A DNA stretch of 38,406 bases, taken from positions 1 to 38,406 of the forward strand of contig PWNZ01000029.1 of the NCBI GenBank assembly GCA_003564135.1. Reading direction: 5' to 3'. Position numbers and translations under genes: made by a program. Under the pieces are notes generated by a model, which saw only the letters and a program-made list of their open reading frames with translations, was not told the origin of the DNA and did no database searches. Of this stretch, positions 1 through 7,612 are shown in pieces (position 1 is the stretch's first letter; the number at the start of each line of letters is the position of its first letter). Source of the DNA: Candidatus Cloacimonadota bacterium (lineage in GTDB: Bacteria; Cloacimonadota; Cloacimonadia; Cloacimonadales; PWNZ01).

Positions 1-42
1 ATGGCCTTCACAGCTGACTCTCATCTCTTTCGTTAATATTAT

Positions 43-117
43 AATCATCCCCTCGGGTGTCTTCATTTTTCATTCTTCGTTCTTCATTCTCGCAGTCATG
101 GACGTTTACTATGTTTA
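43..117 (-). repeat. Mosaic intergenic repeat, copy 1
   Basis: Read on the minus strand, this copy contains the module resembling GACACCCAAGGGAATGATT (18 of 21 positions match 29693-29713), a GAA-rich spacer of the AATGAAGAACGAAGAATG type, and the module whose plus-strand form is GTCATGGACGTTTACTATG (95-117). The same modules in the same order occur at 29620-29713 (plus) and 37547-37627 (minus). The order and spacing argue for copies of one element rather than chance. Confidence 0.65.
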
Positions 118-131
118 AAATCGATTTACCA

Positions 132-155
132 GTTACCAGTGATTCCGGAACGCTG
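132..155 (-). repeat. 24-bp exact repeat shared with 7554-7577
   Basis: The sequence GTTACCAGTGATTCCGGAAC plus the next four bases (CGCTG run-on) is the exact reverse complement of 7554-7577. It has an imperfect TTCCGGAA palindromic core. It lies next to mosaic repeat modules at both sites, so it is probably another module of that family. Confidence 0.7.
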
Positions 156-530
156 AATTGATCGCGTTCCTCGTCGCTTCGGTCCATCCGTTTGGTAAAC
201 CGGCTTTTTAACCTGGGTAATCTTCTTTCTTGACCTGTGAAATCTTCTTTTCTATTAAACTGGTTAGCTGGCAAAGCGGGTAAAACAGAGCACAAATCTT
301 GCTGTTTAATAGTTGCTTCCAGCGATTCAACCTCCTAGTTTATGTCAAAATCAAACCTTCCTTTGAATTATCTTAAAATAACTTTCCTTATTCTTCTGGT
401 TACCTCTAATCGCCTTACAGAGAAAACTTTTGTTAATGTCCTCTTTCTTTGACAGAATACTCGCTGGCAATTATTCACCGCTTAATATCGTGTCAATCAA
501 TTTCTCGATTTATTATTCATCTATAAGTTC

Positions 531-734
531 TTACATTGCCCCGGCACGATCTGCTGAATTTTCTCTGCCGCTTGTTTCAATGTCCCAATAGATATTGTTT
601 CCCTCTCCGCTATTACCTCTAAAAAGACCGACACCTAACTCTGAGACACTTGCAGTAGAATAGAAATTGATTATTATTCTCTTTCCCAATTTTTCCCTGC
701 CAGACCACCTGCATGATATATTCAGCTCCTTTTA
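531..734 (-). pseudogene. Possible remnant of an exported-protein C-terminus
   Basis: On the minus strand an open stretch of about 66 codons ends at a TAA (533-531). It begins just after another stop and has no ATG; only a CTG follows an AAAAGGAG-like site. The predicted peptide includes ...NFYSTASVSELGVGLFRGN..., which resembles the T-A-S-E-x-x-x-x-G-x-x-x-Y-R segment common just before the C-terminal sorting domain of FCB-group secreted proteins. Nothing upstream continues it. It may be a decayed gene end or chance. Confidence 0.2.
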
Positions 735-817
735 TAGGACAAAGCAGTCTTCGAATATTTTTTTTCATGTTCCATCAAAAACAGTTCTTGACAATTTCGG
801 AGAAGCATTTCTGTTAA

Positions 818-831
818 CTATGTATACATAG
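818..831. promoter_or_regulatory. Perfect 14-bp palindrome upstream of copy A
   Basis: CTATGTATACATAG is a perfect inverted repeat 35 bases before the start of copy A and downstream of a TTGACA box (788-793). It could be an operator or simply overlap an AT-rich -10 region. Copies B and C have nothing equivalent. Confidence 0.3.
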
Positions 832-865
832 AAATTATTGCTTAGCTTGCAGGAGGTGCTGAGTT

Positions 866-2824
866 ATGTGTGACATCGTTAATATCAAGGGGAACATAGG
901 CATAGCCATCGTAGTTGCTTTGGTAGCTATTTTTTCGGGCATTTCTTTAGCTGCCATTGCGTTTCGGGATACAGTTGCGTTTTCTAACCAGTTAGATGGC
1001 ATTCAACAATTTCATTATATTCGTTCGGAGGTCGGAAGAGGGCGTTTAGCTGCAAGTCATCTGGAAACAATGGACAACCCGGCTCGAGACAACCTGCTAC
1101 CAATAAAAAGACGGAGAGTTGAATTTAACCGTTTTCGAACTGTATATAGGGCAAGAACACGGGTCTCAATCAGAGATGAAAGGGGTGAAAAAAGTTTTTT
1201 AATCAGAACACTTCTGGCAGGAGTCAGAGGAAGAGATGACACACAAGCGCCGGAGTTGCAGTCCCAATCAAAGAGATATGCAGAAAACAGAATTAGATCC
1301 CTACAATCACTGGCAGTGTTTCACTACTTTAGCGATATCGACGAGGAGCGAAACGCTGTACCAGGTAATATTCGCTTTTACGCGGGTGATATCGTACACG
1401 GCAGAGTTCATAGCAATACAGATATCTGGATACGCCAAAATAGTTGGCCAAGATTTTATGATTTAGTTTCAACCTCCGGTCAAATCAGGGTTTATCCGGG
1501 TGGTGGCACAGTATATCCTAAAGAACATATTTTTAGGGGCGGCTTAATAGAAAACTATCAAAGAATAGTTTTTGACCCCACAGCCAACGCTGTTCGCAGA
1601 AATGCCAGTACACCTTTTGGTACTCATGAAAATGACGAGAAGATAGCTTTTGTCACGATTGAGGGGACGGCGTTCAGGTCGAAAATAGGCGAGATCAGCA
1701 TCAATTCACCTTCAAGCGAAAGTGACTGGATAGAAGAAGTAAACCAGTTTACTGTTTACGACAGCTATCCACCATACGGGCCGGTCGGTAATGAGATCGG
1801 AGTCAATAGAATAGCAATGCCTGACACTGTCTGGCGTGAAGGGCCCACAGGCACGGCCAGCGGTGGTTCTAATTGGGTGCCGATGGAGTTATGGATCAGT
1901 GGCCAAGTTACCGGCTCTCAAACTTGGGCAAGCTCACACGAAATTTTTATTAAAGATGATATCACCTATACAAACACACAGCCGGGGCTTAGGCCTGATG
2001 GATTAAACGAGTCGGGAGAAACAACACTTCCCGTTAATCCGACTGACTATTTCGGGCTTATTTCCGAAGAATCGATCTGGATTCAGTATGGCCACAACTG
2101 TCCTGAAGATTCAATCAGAAGAAGGCCTAACACTAACAGTATTTATATGTATGGAGCTTATTGTGCGGTAGGACAAGGAACTGAGACCTGGGAGGACGGT
2201 ATAGTCTCCTTTCAATATCAGTTCCCTAAAGGTTCAACGCCTGACCAATACTGGGACAGCGGTCCGATGAGAGTCGACAGAAACGCTCGTCAAGGAAGTT
2301 CAACACCGGACCAGTACAGGGGAGACAGAAAATACACAAAAATCGATCTGCATCGGTTTCACTATCCGACAACCCTGCAGCAGCCCTGGCCTTTAGGACT
2401 TGATTATCCCTGGTATAATCCTTTATGGCCTGAGCCCGGTAATGTTTTCGGTGTACCCGCAATCCCGAATCCGGATAACCGTCCCAGAGTTGTCAGACTA
2501 AGGGGGAATATCTGGTTGTTCGGTTCAATAGCTCAGAGAAGAAGAGGGTATGTAAGACGAAGCGGCACTCCCAGCTTTGATACAGGATTGTGGGATATAG
2601 ATAATTCAATCGACCCCGACAGCCCACCCAGATATGGAGCACCCCCGCCTAATTTGGGGCCTGCCGGCTATGACAAACGATATCACTTTGATAAACGCTT
2701 TGAAAGACATTCTCCGCCTGACTTTCCTTTGATCATCTTTGAAGGTTATGATTCTGACGAATTGAGAGATTTAGGATTTCTTACTCTTCGCTGGGAATTT
2801 AAAAGTCCACCATCTAATTTTTAA
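866..2824 (+). CDS. Exported PilX/DUF4900-like prepilin protein, copy A
   Basis: A 652-residue protein, first of three tandem paralogues. A short basic leader (to K8-G9) precedes a hydrophobic helix (about residues 12-33, GIAIVVALVAIFSGISLAA), as in PilX-type minor pilins where cleavage follows a glycine. The remainder is predicted extracellular and Tyr/Pro/Trp rich. The segments GDIVHGRVHSNTDI, IFIKDDITYTNT and YFGLISEESIWIQ fit the DUF4900 pattern (hydrophobic-G-x-V-H-S-N, then D-I-T-Y, then G-L-I-S/A) as I remember it. AGGAGGTG eight bases before the ATG fixes the start. Compared with copy C it has an extra segment of about 20 residues in which STPDQY occurs twice. Adhesion or surface display is inferred from the type IV pilin-like N-terminus; no function is known to me. 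Confidence 0.8.
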   Translation: MCDIVNIKGNIGIAIVVALVAIFSGISLAAIAFRDTVAFSNQLDGIQQFHYIRSEVGRGRLAASHLETMDNPARDNLLPIKRRRVEFNRFRTVYRARTRVSIRDERGEKSFLIRTLLAGVRGRDDTQAPELQSQSKRYAENRIRSLQSLAVFHYFSDIDEERNAVPGNIRFYAGDIVHGRVHSNTDIWIRQNSWPRFYDLVSTSGQIRVYPGGGTVYPKEHIFRGGLIENYQRIVFDPTANAVRRNASTPFGTHENDEKIAFVTIEGTAFRSKIGEISINSPSSESDWIEEVNQFTVYDSYPPYGPVGNEIGVNRIAMPDTVWREGPTGTASGGSNWVPMELWISGQVTGSQTWASSHEIFIKDDITYTNTQPGLRPDGLNESGETTLPVNPTDYFGLISEESIWIQYGHNCPEDSIRRRPNTNSIYMYGAYCAVGQGTETWEDGIVSFQYQFPKGSTPDQYWDSGPMRVDRNARQGSSTPDQYRGDRKYTKIDLHRFHYPTTLQQPWPLGLDYPWYNPLWPEPGNVFGVPAIPNPDNRPRVVRLRGNIWLFGSIAQRRRGYVRRSGTPSFDTGLWDIDNSIDPDSPPRYGAPPPNLGPAGYDKRYHFDKRFERHSPPDFPLIIFEGYDSDELRDLGFLTLRWEFKSPPSNF

Positions 2825-2931
2825 AAAGCTTTTTACCCACTAATAAAATAAACCGAATAAACCTTGACAACTTAATGAGCTTTTCCCAAACTATAAATGA
2901 CAATGATATGAAGATATGGGAGGTGCATGTT

Positions 2932-4824
2932 ATGCATTGGTTCGCAAACCATCGAGGTAATATCTCAATAGCTTTGGTACTCGTGTTGGTAGCTATAATG
3001 TCGGGTATATCGTTAGCTGCCGTCGCTTTTAGAGATACCGTTGCCTATGGCCATCAGTTAAAAGGGATGCAGCAATTTCACTTTATCCGTTCGGAAGTAG
3101 GAAGAGGACGCTTAGCAGCCGGATATCTGGCAGTAAGAGAAAGCCCTGCCGTTGAGACTTTATTGCCCATAAAAAACCGTATTGTTAAATTTAGCAGCCA
3201 TCTTTATAATTACCGGGCAAAGACTCGCATTTCCAGCCAAGACGTCAAAGGAGAAAAAAAGATTCTCATTAGAACGCTTCTATCTGCAATAAGAGGCGGA
3301 GATAAAGACCGAGTTTCCGGTTCAGGTTCTACGGTTCAAAGATTTGCCGAAAACAGGATACGTTTACTTCCGTCTCTGGCCATCTATCATTCTTTTACCG
3401 ACAAGCATAAAGGCATAGACGACGTTCCAGGTAATATCAGATTTTCTCAAGATGATATAATTCATGGCCGAGTTCACAGTAACACTGATTAATGGATACG
3501 AAAAAACAGCTGGCCAACATTTCATGGATTAGTCTCAGTTGCCGGAGATGTAAAAGTTTATCCTGATGGCGGTACTACCTATCCCAAAGATCAGATATTT
3601 CTCGGAGGTCTGATTGAGAACTCCGGTCGAATAGTATTTGACTCTAAGGCAAAAGAGGTCAGAAATAATGGTATTCAACCTTTTTTTGATAAACAATACG
3701 ATTACAGGATAGCATTCGTTACGATTGAGGGAACATCTTTCCAATCGAAAATCGGCAAAGTTAAGCATCCGGATGAAAATGAATGGGTAGAAGGTTATAA
3801 CCGGTTCATAATTTATAACACTTATCCTCCTTATGGCCCGGTAGGTGATTCGGTCGGGGTGAATCGAATCATTATGCCCGACACAGTATGGTCTGAAGGG
3901 CCTTCTTCTTCGGCTAAAGGGAGATCTGTCTGGGTGCCGATGGAACTGTGGATTAGCGGTGAAATCACCGGTTCACAAACCTGGGCAAGCTCGCATGATG
4001 TATATATTAAAGATGACATAACTTATTCCCACACAAAGCCCGGCCTCAGTCCCGATGGATTAGACAGTTCCGGCCAGTTGACGCAGCCAATTAACCAGAG
4101 TGACTATTTTGGACTTATCTCCGAAGAATCCATCTTGATTCAGTATGGTCATTTCTGCCCGGTGGATTCAGTCAGGAAACGTCCTAATACTGAGGATATT
4201 TATTTATATGGAGCTTACTGTGCTTTAGGAGAGAGCGACAATTACTGGGAAGATGGAGTGTTCTCTTATCAATATCAGTTCCCAAAAGGCTCTACACCAC
4301 CTCAATACTCGACAGGAGAATGGTTCAGACACATCGACTTGCATCGTTTTAATTATCCTACAACAGCTTCTTGGCCATGGCCTCTGGGGCTAGACTATCC
4401 CTGGTATAATCCCTTATGGCCGGAACCCGGCGAGGTTTATGAATTTCCAGATGTTCAGTTTACTCCAAATGCTCACAATGCCCCTATGATAATAAAACTT
4501 CGTGGTGACATTTGGCTTTATGGTTCTATAGCTCAGAGACGTGTCGGCTACGTCAGAAGAAGTGGTAATCTCGATTTTGATACCGGATTATGGGATATCG
4601 ATAACACTATAAATCCCATCAACCCACCCAGATATGGTGCGCCGGCACCGGCTATTGGCGCAACGGGATATGGAAAACGTTACCGTTTCGATAGACGCTT
4701 TGAAAGAAATGCACCGCCCGATTATCCACCCGCTGCCTTTGAAGAGTATGATCTTGCTGAACTAATGGACTTGGGTTACCTGACAACCAGCTGGATATTC
4801 AAAAACCCACCTTCTAATTTCTGA
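2932..4824 (+). pseudogene. Prepilin-like paralogue, copy B, interrupted by in-frame TAA
   Basis: This second paralogue aligns with copies A and C over its whole length, but a TAA at 3490-3492 replaces the isoleucine codon of the conserved N-T-D-I-W-I segment (residue 187). The frame then stays open for 444 codons and keeps all family motifs, including DVYIKDDITYSHT and YFGLISEESILIQ. The ATG at 2932 follows GGGAGGTG; an earlier in-frame codon at 2875 has no such site. The overlapping ATG in TAATG is out of frame, so it cannot restart the protein. A 186-residue N-terminal piece could be made. The stop differs from an ATC/ATA/ATT isoleucine codon at two or more bases, which makes a single-base sequencing error unlikely. 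It is either a young pseudogene, a silent donor copy, or a read-through gene. Confidence 0.8.
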
Positions 4825-4865
4825 ACGACCCACCCATCTCTTACTAATAAAAAAACAAATAGAGC

Positions 4866-4894
4866 TTGACAACTTATTGACCCTTTACTATATA
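4866..4894 (+). promoter_or_regulatory. Promoter of prepilin-like copy C
   Basis: TTGACA (4866-4871) and TATATA (4889-4894) are separated by exactly 17 bases, 42 bases before the start of copy C. Copy B has the same leader (TTGACAACTTA at 2864), but its TATAAA (2892-2897) lies 22 bases away. Confidence 0.6.
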
Positions 4895-4935
4895 TAAAAA
4901 CAACAATGTTGTGAGTAAGATAGGAGGTGCATACT

Positions 4936-6828
4936 ATGTATGGTACTATTGACATCCGTGGTAATATCTCAATGGCTTTGGTAGTCGTGCTGGTAGCTAT
5001 GATGTCCGGCATTTCGCTTGCTGCCGTCGCTTTTAGAGATACCGTTGCGTTTAGAAACCAGATGGATGGAATTCAGGAATTCCATTATATTCGTTCGGAG
5101 GTTGGCAGAGGACGCTTAGCAGCAGGCCATTTAGAAGGTATGGAAAACCCTGCTACCGATAATTTGCTGCCTATCAGGATAAGAAATGTAGAGTTTAGCA
5201 GCCATCGTACGGTTTACCGGGCAAAAACCCGTCTTTCTATCTTGGATGACCGGGGAGAAAAGGGTTTTTTAATCAGAACTCTTCTATCGGCAGTAAGAGG
5301 TGGAGACAATACCTTGGCTCCGGAACTGCAGTCTCAGGCCCAAAGATACGCAGAGAATAGAATACGATCACTGCAATCTCTGGCAATTTTCCATTATTTC
5401 AGTGATACAGACGAAGAAAGGGATGGTGTGCCGGGGAATATCAGGTTCTTTTCCGGTGATATCGTTTATGGCAGGGTTCATAGCAATACCGATATCTGGA
5501 TACTGCAGAACAGTTGGCCGACATTTCACGGATTAGTAAGTACAGCCGGCAAAATACGAGTTCACCCCGGAGGTGGAACTACCTACCCCAAAGATCAAAT
5601 ATTTCGTGGTGGATTGATGGAGAACTACCGGCGAATTCTTTTTGAGCCCAATGCAAGAGCAGTAAGAAATAATGGAATAACCCCTTTCGGCAATACTGAG
5701 CATGATGACCGGATAATTTTTGTTACGATTCAAGGGTCAACTTTTGAAGCTTTTGAGGGAGTAATCGAAATCAAAGAACCTAAGGATGAAAGTGACTGGA
5801 TAGAAGATGTAAATCAGTTCACTATATATAGCACATATCCTCCTTACGACCCAGTCTGTGATTCGATCGGCGTCAATAGAATCCCTATGCCCGATACTAC
5901 CTGGACCGAACTTCGAGGCGGAGCAGTTGCTAATCAGTCGGTATGGGTACCTATGGAACTATGGATCAGCGGAGAAGTTACCGGCCCTCAAACATGGGCT
6001 AGCTCTCACGACATCTATATCAAAGATGATATCACTTATACAAACACTCAACCGGGGCTGAGGCCCGACGGAATAGATGAGTCCGGCGAACAAACACTGC
6101 CAGTCAACACAAGAGATTACTTTGGACTAATTTCTGAAGAATCAATCTGGATACAATATGGTCATTTATGCCCGGACGAATTAGTAAGAAAAAAGCCTAA
6201 CACGCAAAGCATCTATATGTATGGGGCATACTGTGCCGTCGGACAAGGCACTGAAACATGGGAAGACGGAATATTCTCCTTTCAGTATCAATTCCCTAAA
6301 GGGTCGACACCGCCCCAGTACTGGATCGGCGAAAGATTTGTCTATATTGATCTTCACCGCTTTCATTACCCGACATCATTACAAGAGCCATGGCCGCTGG
6401 GCTTAGATTATCCCTGGTATAATCCACTGTGGCCTGAACCCGGCGCTGTTTACGGTGTTCCTGAGATACCTAATCCACATAATGCTCCGGAAATAGTCAA
6501 GCTGCGTGGTGATATTTGGTTGTACGGTTCAATAGCTCAAAGAAGAAGAGGATATGTCAGAAGAAGCGGAACTGCTGATTTTGATACCGGACTATGGGAT
6601 ATCGAAAATGAGATTGAGCCAAACACACCGCCCAGATATGGAGCACCCACACCATCTATCGGTGCAACCGGATATAATAAACGATACCATTTCGACACCC
6701 GTTTCGAAAGACGTTCGCCGCCGGATTTCCCCTTAGTTATCTTCGAAGGTTATGATACTGATGAGCTAATGGACTTAGGGTATCTGACTCTTCGCTGGGA
6801 ATTCAAGAACCCGCCGTCATCATTTTGA
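4936..6828 (+). CDS. Exported PilX/DUF4900-like prepilin protein, copy C
   Basis: The third paralogue, 630 residues. It has the same leader-plus-helix N-terminus (MYGTIDIRGN then a hydrophobic stretch to about residue 30), the same GDIVYGRVHSNTDIW, DIYIKDDITYTNT and YFGLISEESIWIQ motifs, and the same C-terminal FDTGLWDIEN and TLRWEFKNPPS segments. It is closer to A than to B. I chose ATG 4936 because AGGAGGTG ends seven bases before it; the in-frame GTG at 4927 sits inside that ribosome binding site. It has its own 17-bp-spaced promoter and a strong terminator 26 bases after the stop, so it is the end of the array. Function is unknown; a cell-surface pilus-associated protein is the best guess. 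Confidence 0.8.
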   Translation: MYGTIDIRGNISMALVVVLVAMMSGISLAAVAFRDTVAFRNQMDGIQEFHYIRSEVGRGRLAAGHLEGMENPATDNLLPIRIRNVEFSSHRTVYRAKTRLSILDDRGEKGFLIRTLLSAVRGGDNTLAPELQSQAQRYAENRIRSLQSLAIFHYFSDTDEERDGVPGNIRFFSGDIVYGRVHSNTDIWILQNSWPTFHGLVSTAGKIRVHPGGGTTYPKDQIFRGGLMENYRRILFEPNARAVRNNGITPFGNTEHDDRIIFVTIQGSTFEAFEGVIEIKEPKDESDWIEDVNQFTIYSTYPPYDPVCDSIGVNRIPMPDTTWTELRGGAVANQSVWVPMELWISGEVTGPQTWASSHDIYIKDDITYTNTQPGLRPDGIDESGEQTLPVNTRDYFGLISEESIWIQYGHLCPDELVRKKPNTQSIYMYGAYCAVGQGTETWEDGIFSFQYQFPKGSTPPQYWIGERFVYIDLHRFHYPTSLQEPWPLGLDYPWYNPLWPEPGAVYGVPEIPNPHNAPEIVKLRGDIWLYGSIAQRRRGYVRRSGTADFDTGLWDIENEIEPNTPPRYGAPTPSIGATGYNKRYHFDTRFERRSPPDFPLVIFEGYDTDELMDLGYLTLRWEFKNPPSSF

Positions 6829-6853
6829 TAAGATGTAAAAAAACAGAAACAGT

Positions 6854-6885
6854 AAAGGCACGGTTGACAATCGTGCCTTTTTCTA
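6854..6885 (+). terminator. Rho-independent terminator after copy C
   Basis: AAAGGCACG (6854-6862) pairs with CGTGCCTTT (6872-6880) around a 9-base loop, followed by TTC. Nine perfect base pairs and a T-run make this a good intrinsic terminator for the prepilin-like array. Confidence 0.85.
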
Positions 6886-6952
6886 TATGTCTTCCGACCT
6901 ATTTCGCAACTACCTGCCTGTTGTAGCATTAATAAATCGGTGGTTTAGGGGT

Positions 6953-6981
6953 TGACAAGCTAGAAAAATAGAGATAGTTTC
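6953..6981 (+). promoter_or_regulatory. Candidate promoter of a short transcription unit
   Basis: TTGACA (6953-6958), 17-base spacer, TAGTTT. It would direct a transcript of about 160 bases ending near the hairpin at 7122-7147. The -10 match is only moderate. Confidence 0.35.
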
Positions 6982-7058
6982 GTGAGGTAAGTTCGAATGT
7001 AATCTGAAACAATGACAGAAAATGAAGCTGTGGTTACTATGAGTCCATAGGCAGTGAA

Positions 7059-7178
7059 ATGGAATTCGGAACAGTTGTAACCGGTGAATATCAACTCAAC
7101 TGTATGATCATCAATATTCTGGAGAGGTTAGCGGCGGCTAACCTCTCTTGCTTTATCAGATTCGAGATAGACGTTTAA
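7059..7178 (+). pseudogene. 39-codon frame resembling an MBL-fold N-terminus
   Basis: The short frame starts MEFGTVVTGEYQLNCMIIN. The T-G-E-Y-Q-x-N-C-x-x-I pattern is typical of the first strand of metallo-beta-lactamase-fold hydrolases. Nothing downstream supplies the HxHxDH motif, and the 11-bp hairpin at 7122-7147 lies inside the frame. There is no clear ribosome binding site. It is probably a truncated remnant. Confidence 0.25.
7122..7147 (+). terminator. Strong hairpin, possible terminator
   Basis: GAGAGGTTAGC (7122-7132) and GCTAACCTCTC (7137-7147) form 11 perfect base pairs around GGCG. The tail TTGCTTTATC is only partly T-rich, so termination is plausible but not certain. Confidence 0.45.
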
Positions 7179-7386
7179 TACATTATCAACAATATTCGTG
7201 CTTTTTTACTTAACTGGGTCCCTGCTCTTGTAATCTGTGCTTGACTCAAAAACCTATAACAGGGTTCTTGGTTTGATTATGACGCTTGGGGCTTTTGATT
7301 GCTGTCAGAACCCCTTAAACCAATCGGACAATGCGGTGTTCTGCCTTGATAGGATAGAACCTGTGGAATCTCCGTAACCTGTTTCC

Positions 7387-7414
7387 CCCGTGTAACCTTT
7401 TTTGTTACACTGGG
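7387..7414. repeat. GTGTAAC hairpin, mosaic-repeat type
   Basis: CCCGTGTAAC, a CTTTTTT loop and GTTACACTGGG form a stem of 7 plus 3 base pairs with one bulged T. Similar hairpins with a T-rich loop and a CCAGTG/CACTGG base occur at 29546-29574 and 37633-37663, both next to the mosaic repeat. Confidence 0.55.
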
Positions 7415-7553
7415 CGGGAGACATTTAATCATAGTAACGCTCATGAGAGTGAAGAGTAATGTATGATTTACAATGTATGATGTATAATCGAAAAATGAAG
7501 TAAGCCAAGAAAATGATTAAAAGGCTAAAGCCGACGTACCGGCCGGATGAATC

Positions 7554-7577
7554 CAGCGTTCCGGAATCACTGGTAAC
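7554..7577 (+). repeat. 24-bp exact repeat shared with 132-155
   Basis: Exact reverse complement of 132-155, located 36 bases before the PP-loop gene. GGCTAAAGCC (7523-7532), whose extended form recurs at 31473-31485, lies just upstream. Confidence 0.7.
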
Positions 7578-7612
7578 TATTTTAATCATAAGAACCAATA
7601 AATAAGGAAGAT

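Larger units (their letters stand above)
1..865. other. Gene-poor region with dispersed repeat modules
   Basis: I see no convincing intact gene here. Bases 43-117 and 132-155 hold modules of a mosaic repeat that recur near 7554-7577, 29499-29713 and 37547-37627. A minus-strand open stretch (about 531-734) has protein-like composition but no ATG. The last 80 bases hold a TTGACA box (788-793), a perfect 14-bp palindrome (818-831) and the AGGAGGTG ribosome binding site of the first prepilin-like gene. A 95-codon minus-strand frame at 8-295 overlaps the repeats and has no recognisable family, so I do not call it. Confidence 0.6.
6829..7612. other. Intergenic region with terminator, possible short transcript and repeat modules
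   Basis: After the terminator at 6854-6885 there is a TTGACA (6953-6958) with TAGTTT 17 bases later, then a 39-codon frame (7059-7178) and a strong hairpin (7122-7147). From 7200 to 7612 there is no credible gene: it holds a GTGTAAC...GTTACAC hairpin (7387-7414), GGCTAAAGCCGAC (7523-7535, shared with 31473-31485) and the 24-bp repeat 7554-7577. Confidence 0.6.

Noticed and set aside
8-295. 95-codon minus-strand frame at the window start
   Set aside because: It spans the mosaic repeat modules, has no family resemblance and no ribosome binding site.
3490-3492. Recoding of the stop as selenocysteine or pyrrolysine
   Set aside because: The codon is TAA, which neither system uses, and the paralogues have isoleucine there.
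3492-3516. TAATG overlap in copy B as a stop/restart coupling
   Set aside because: The ATG is out of frame with the downstream family sequence and soon meets a stop, so it cannot produce the C-terminal part.
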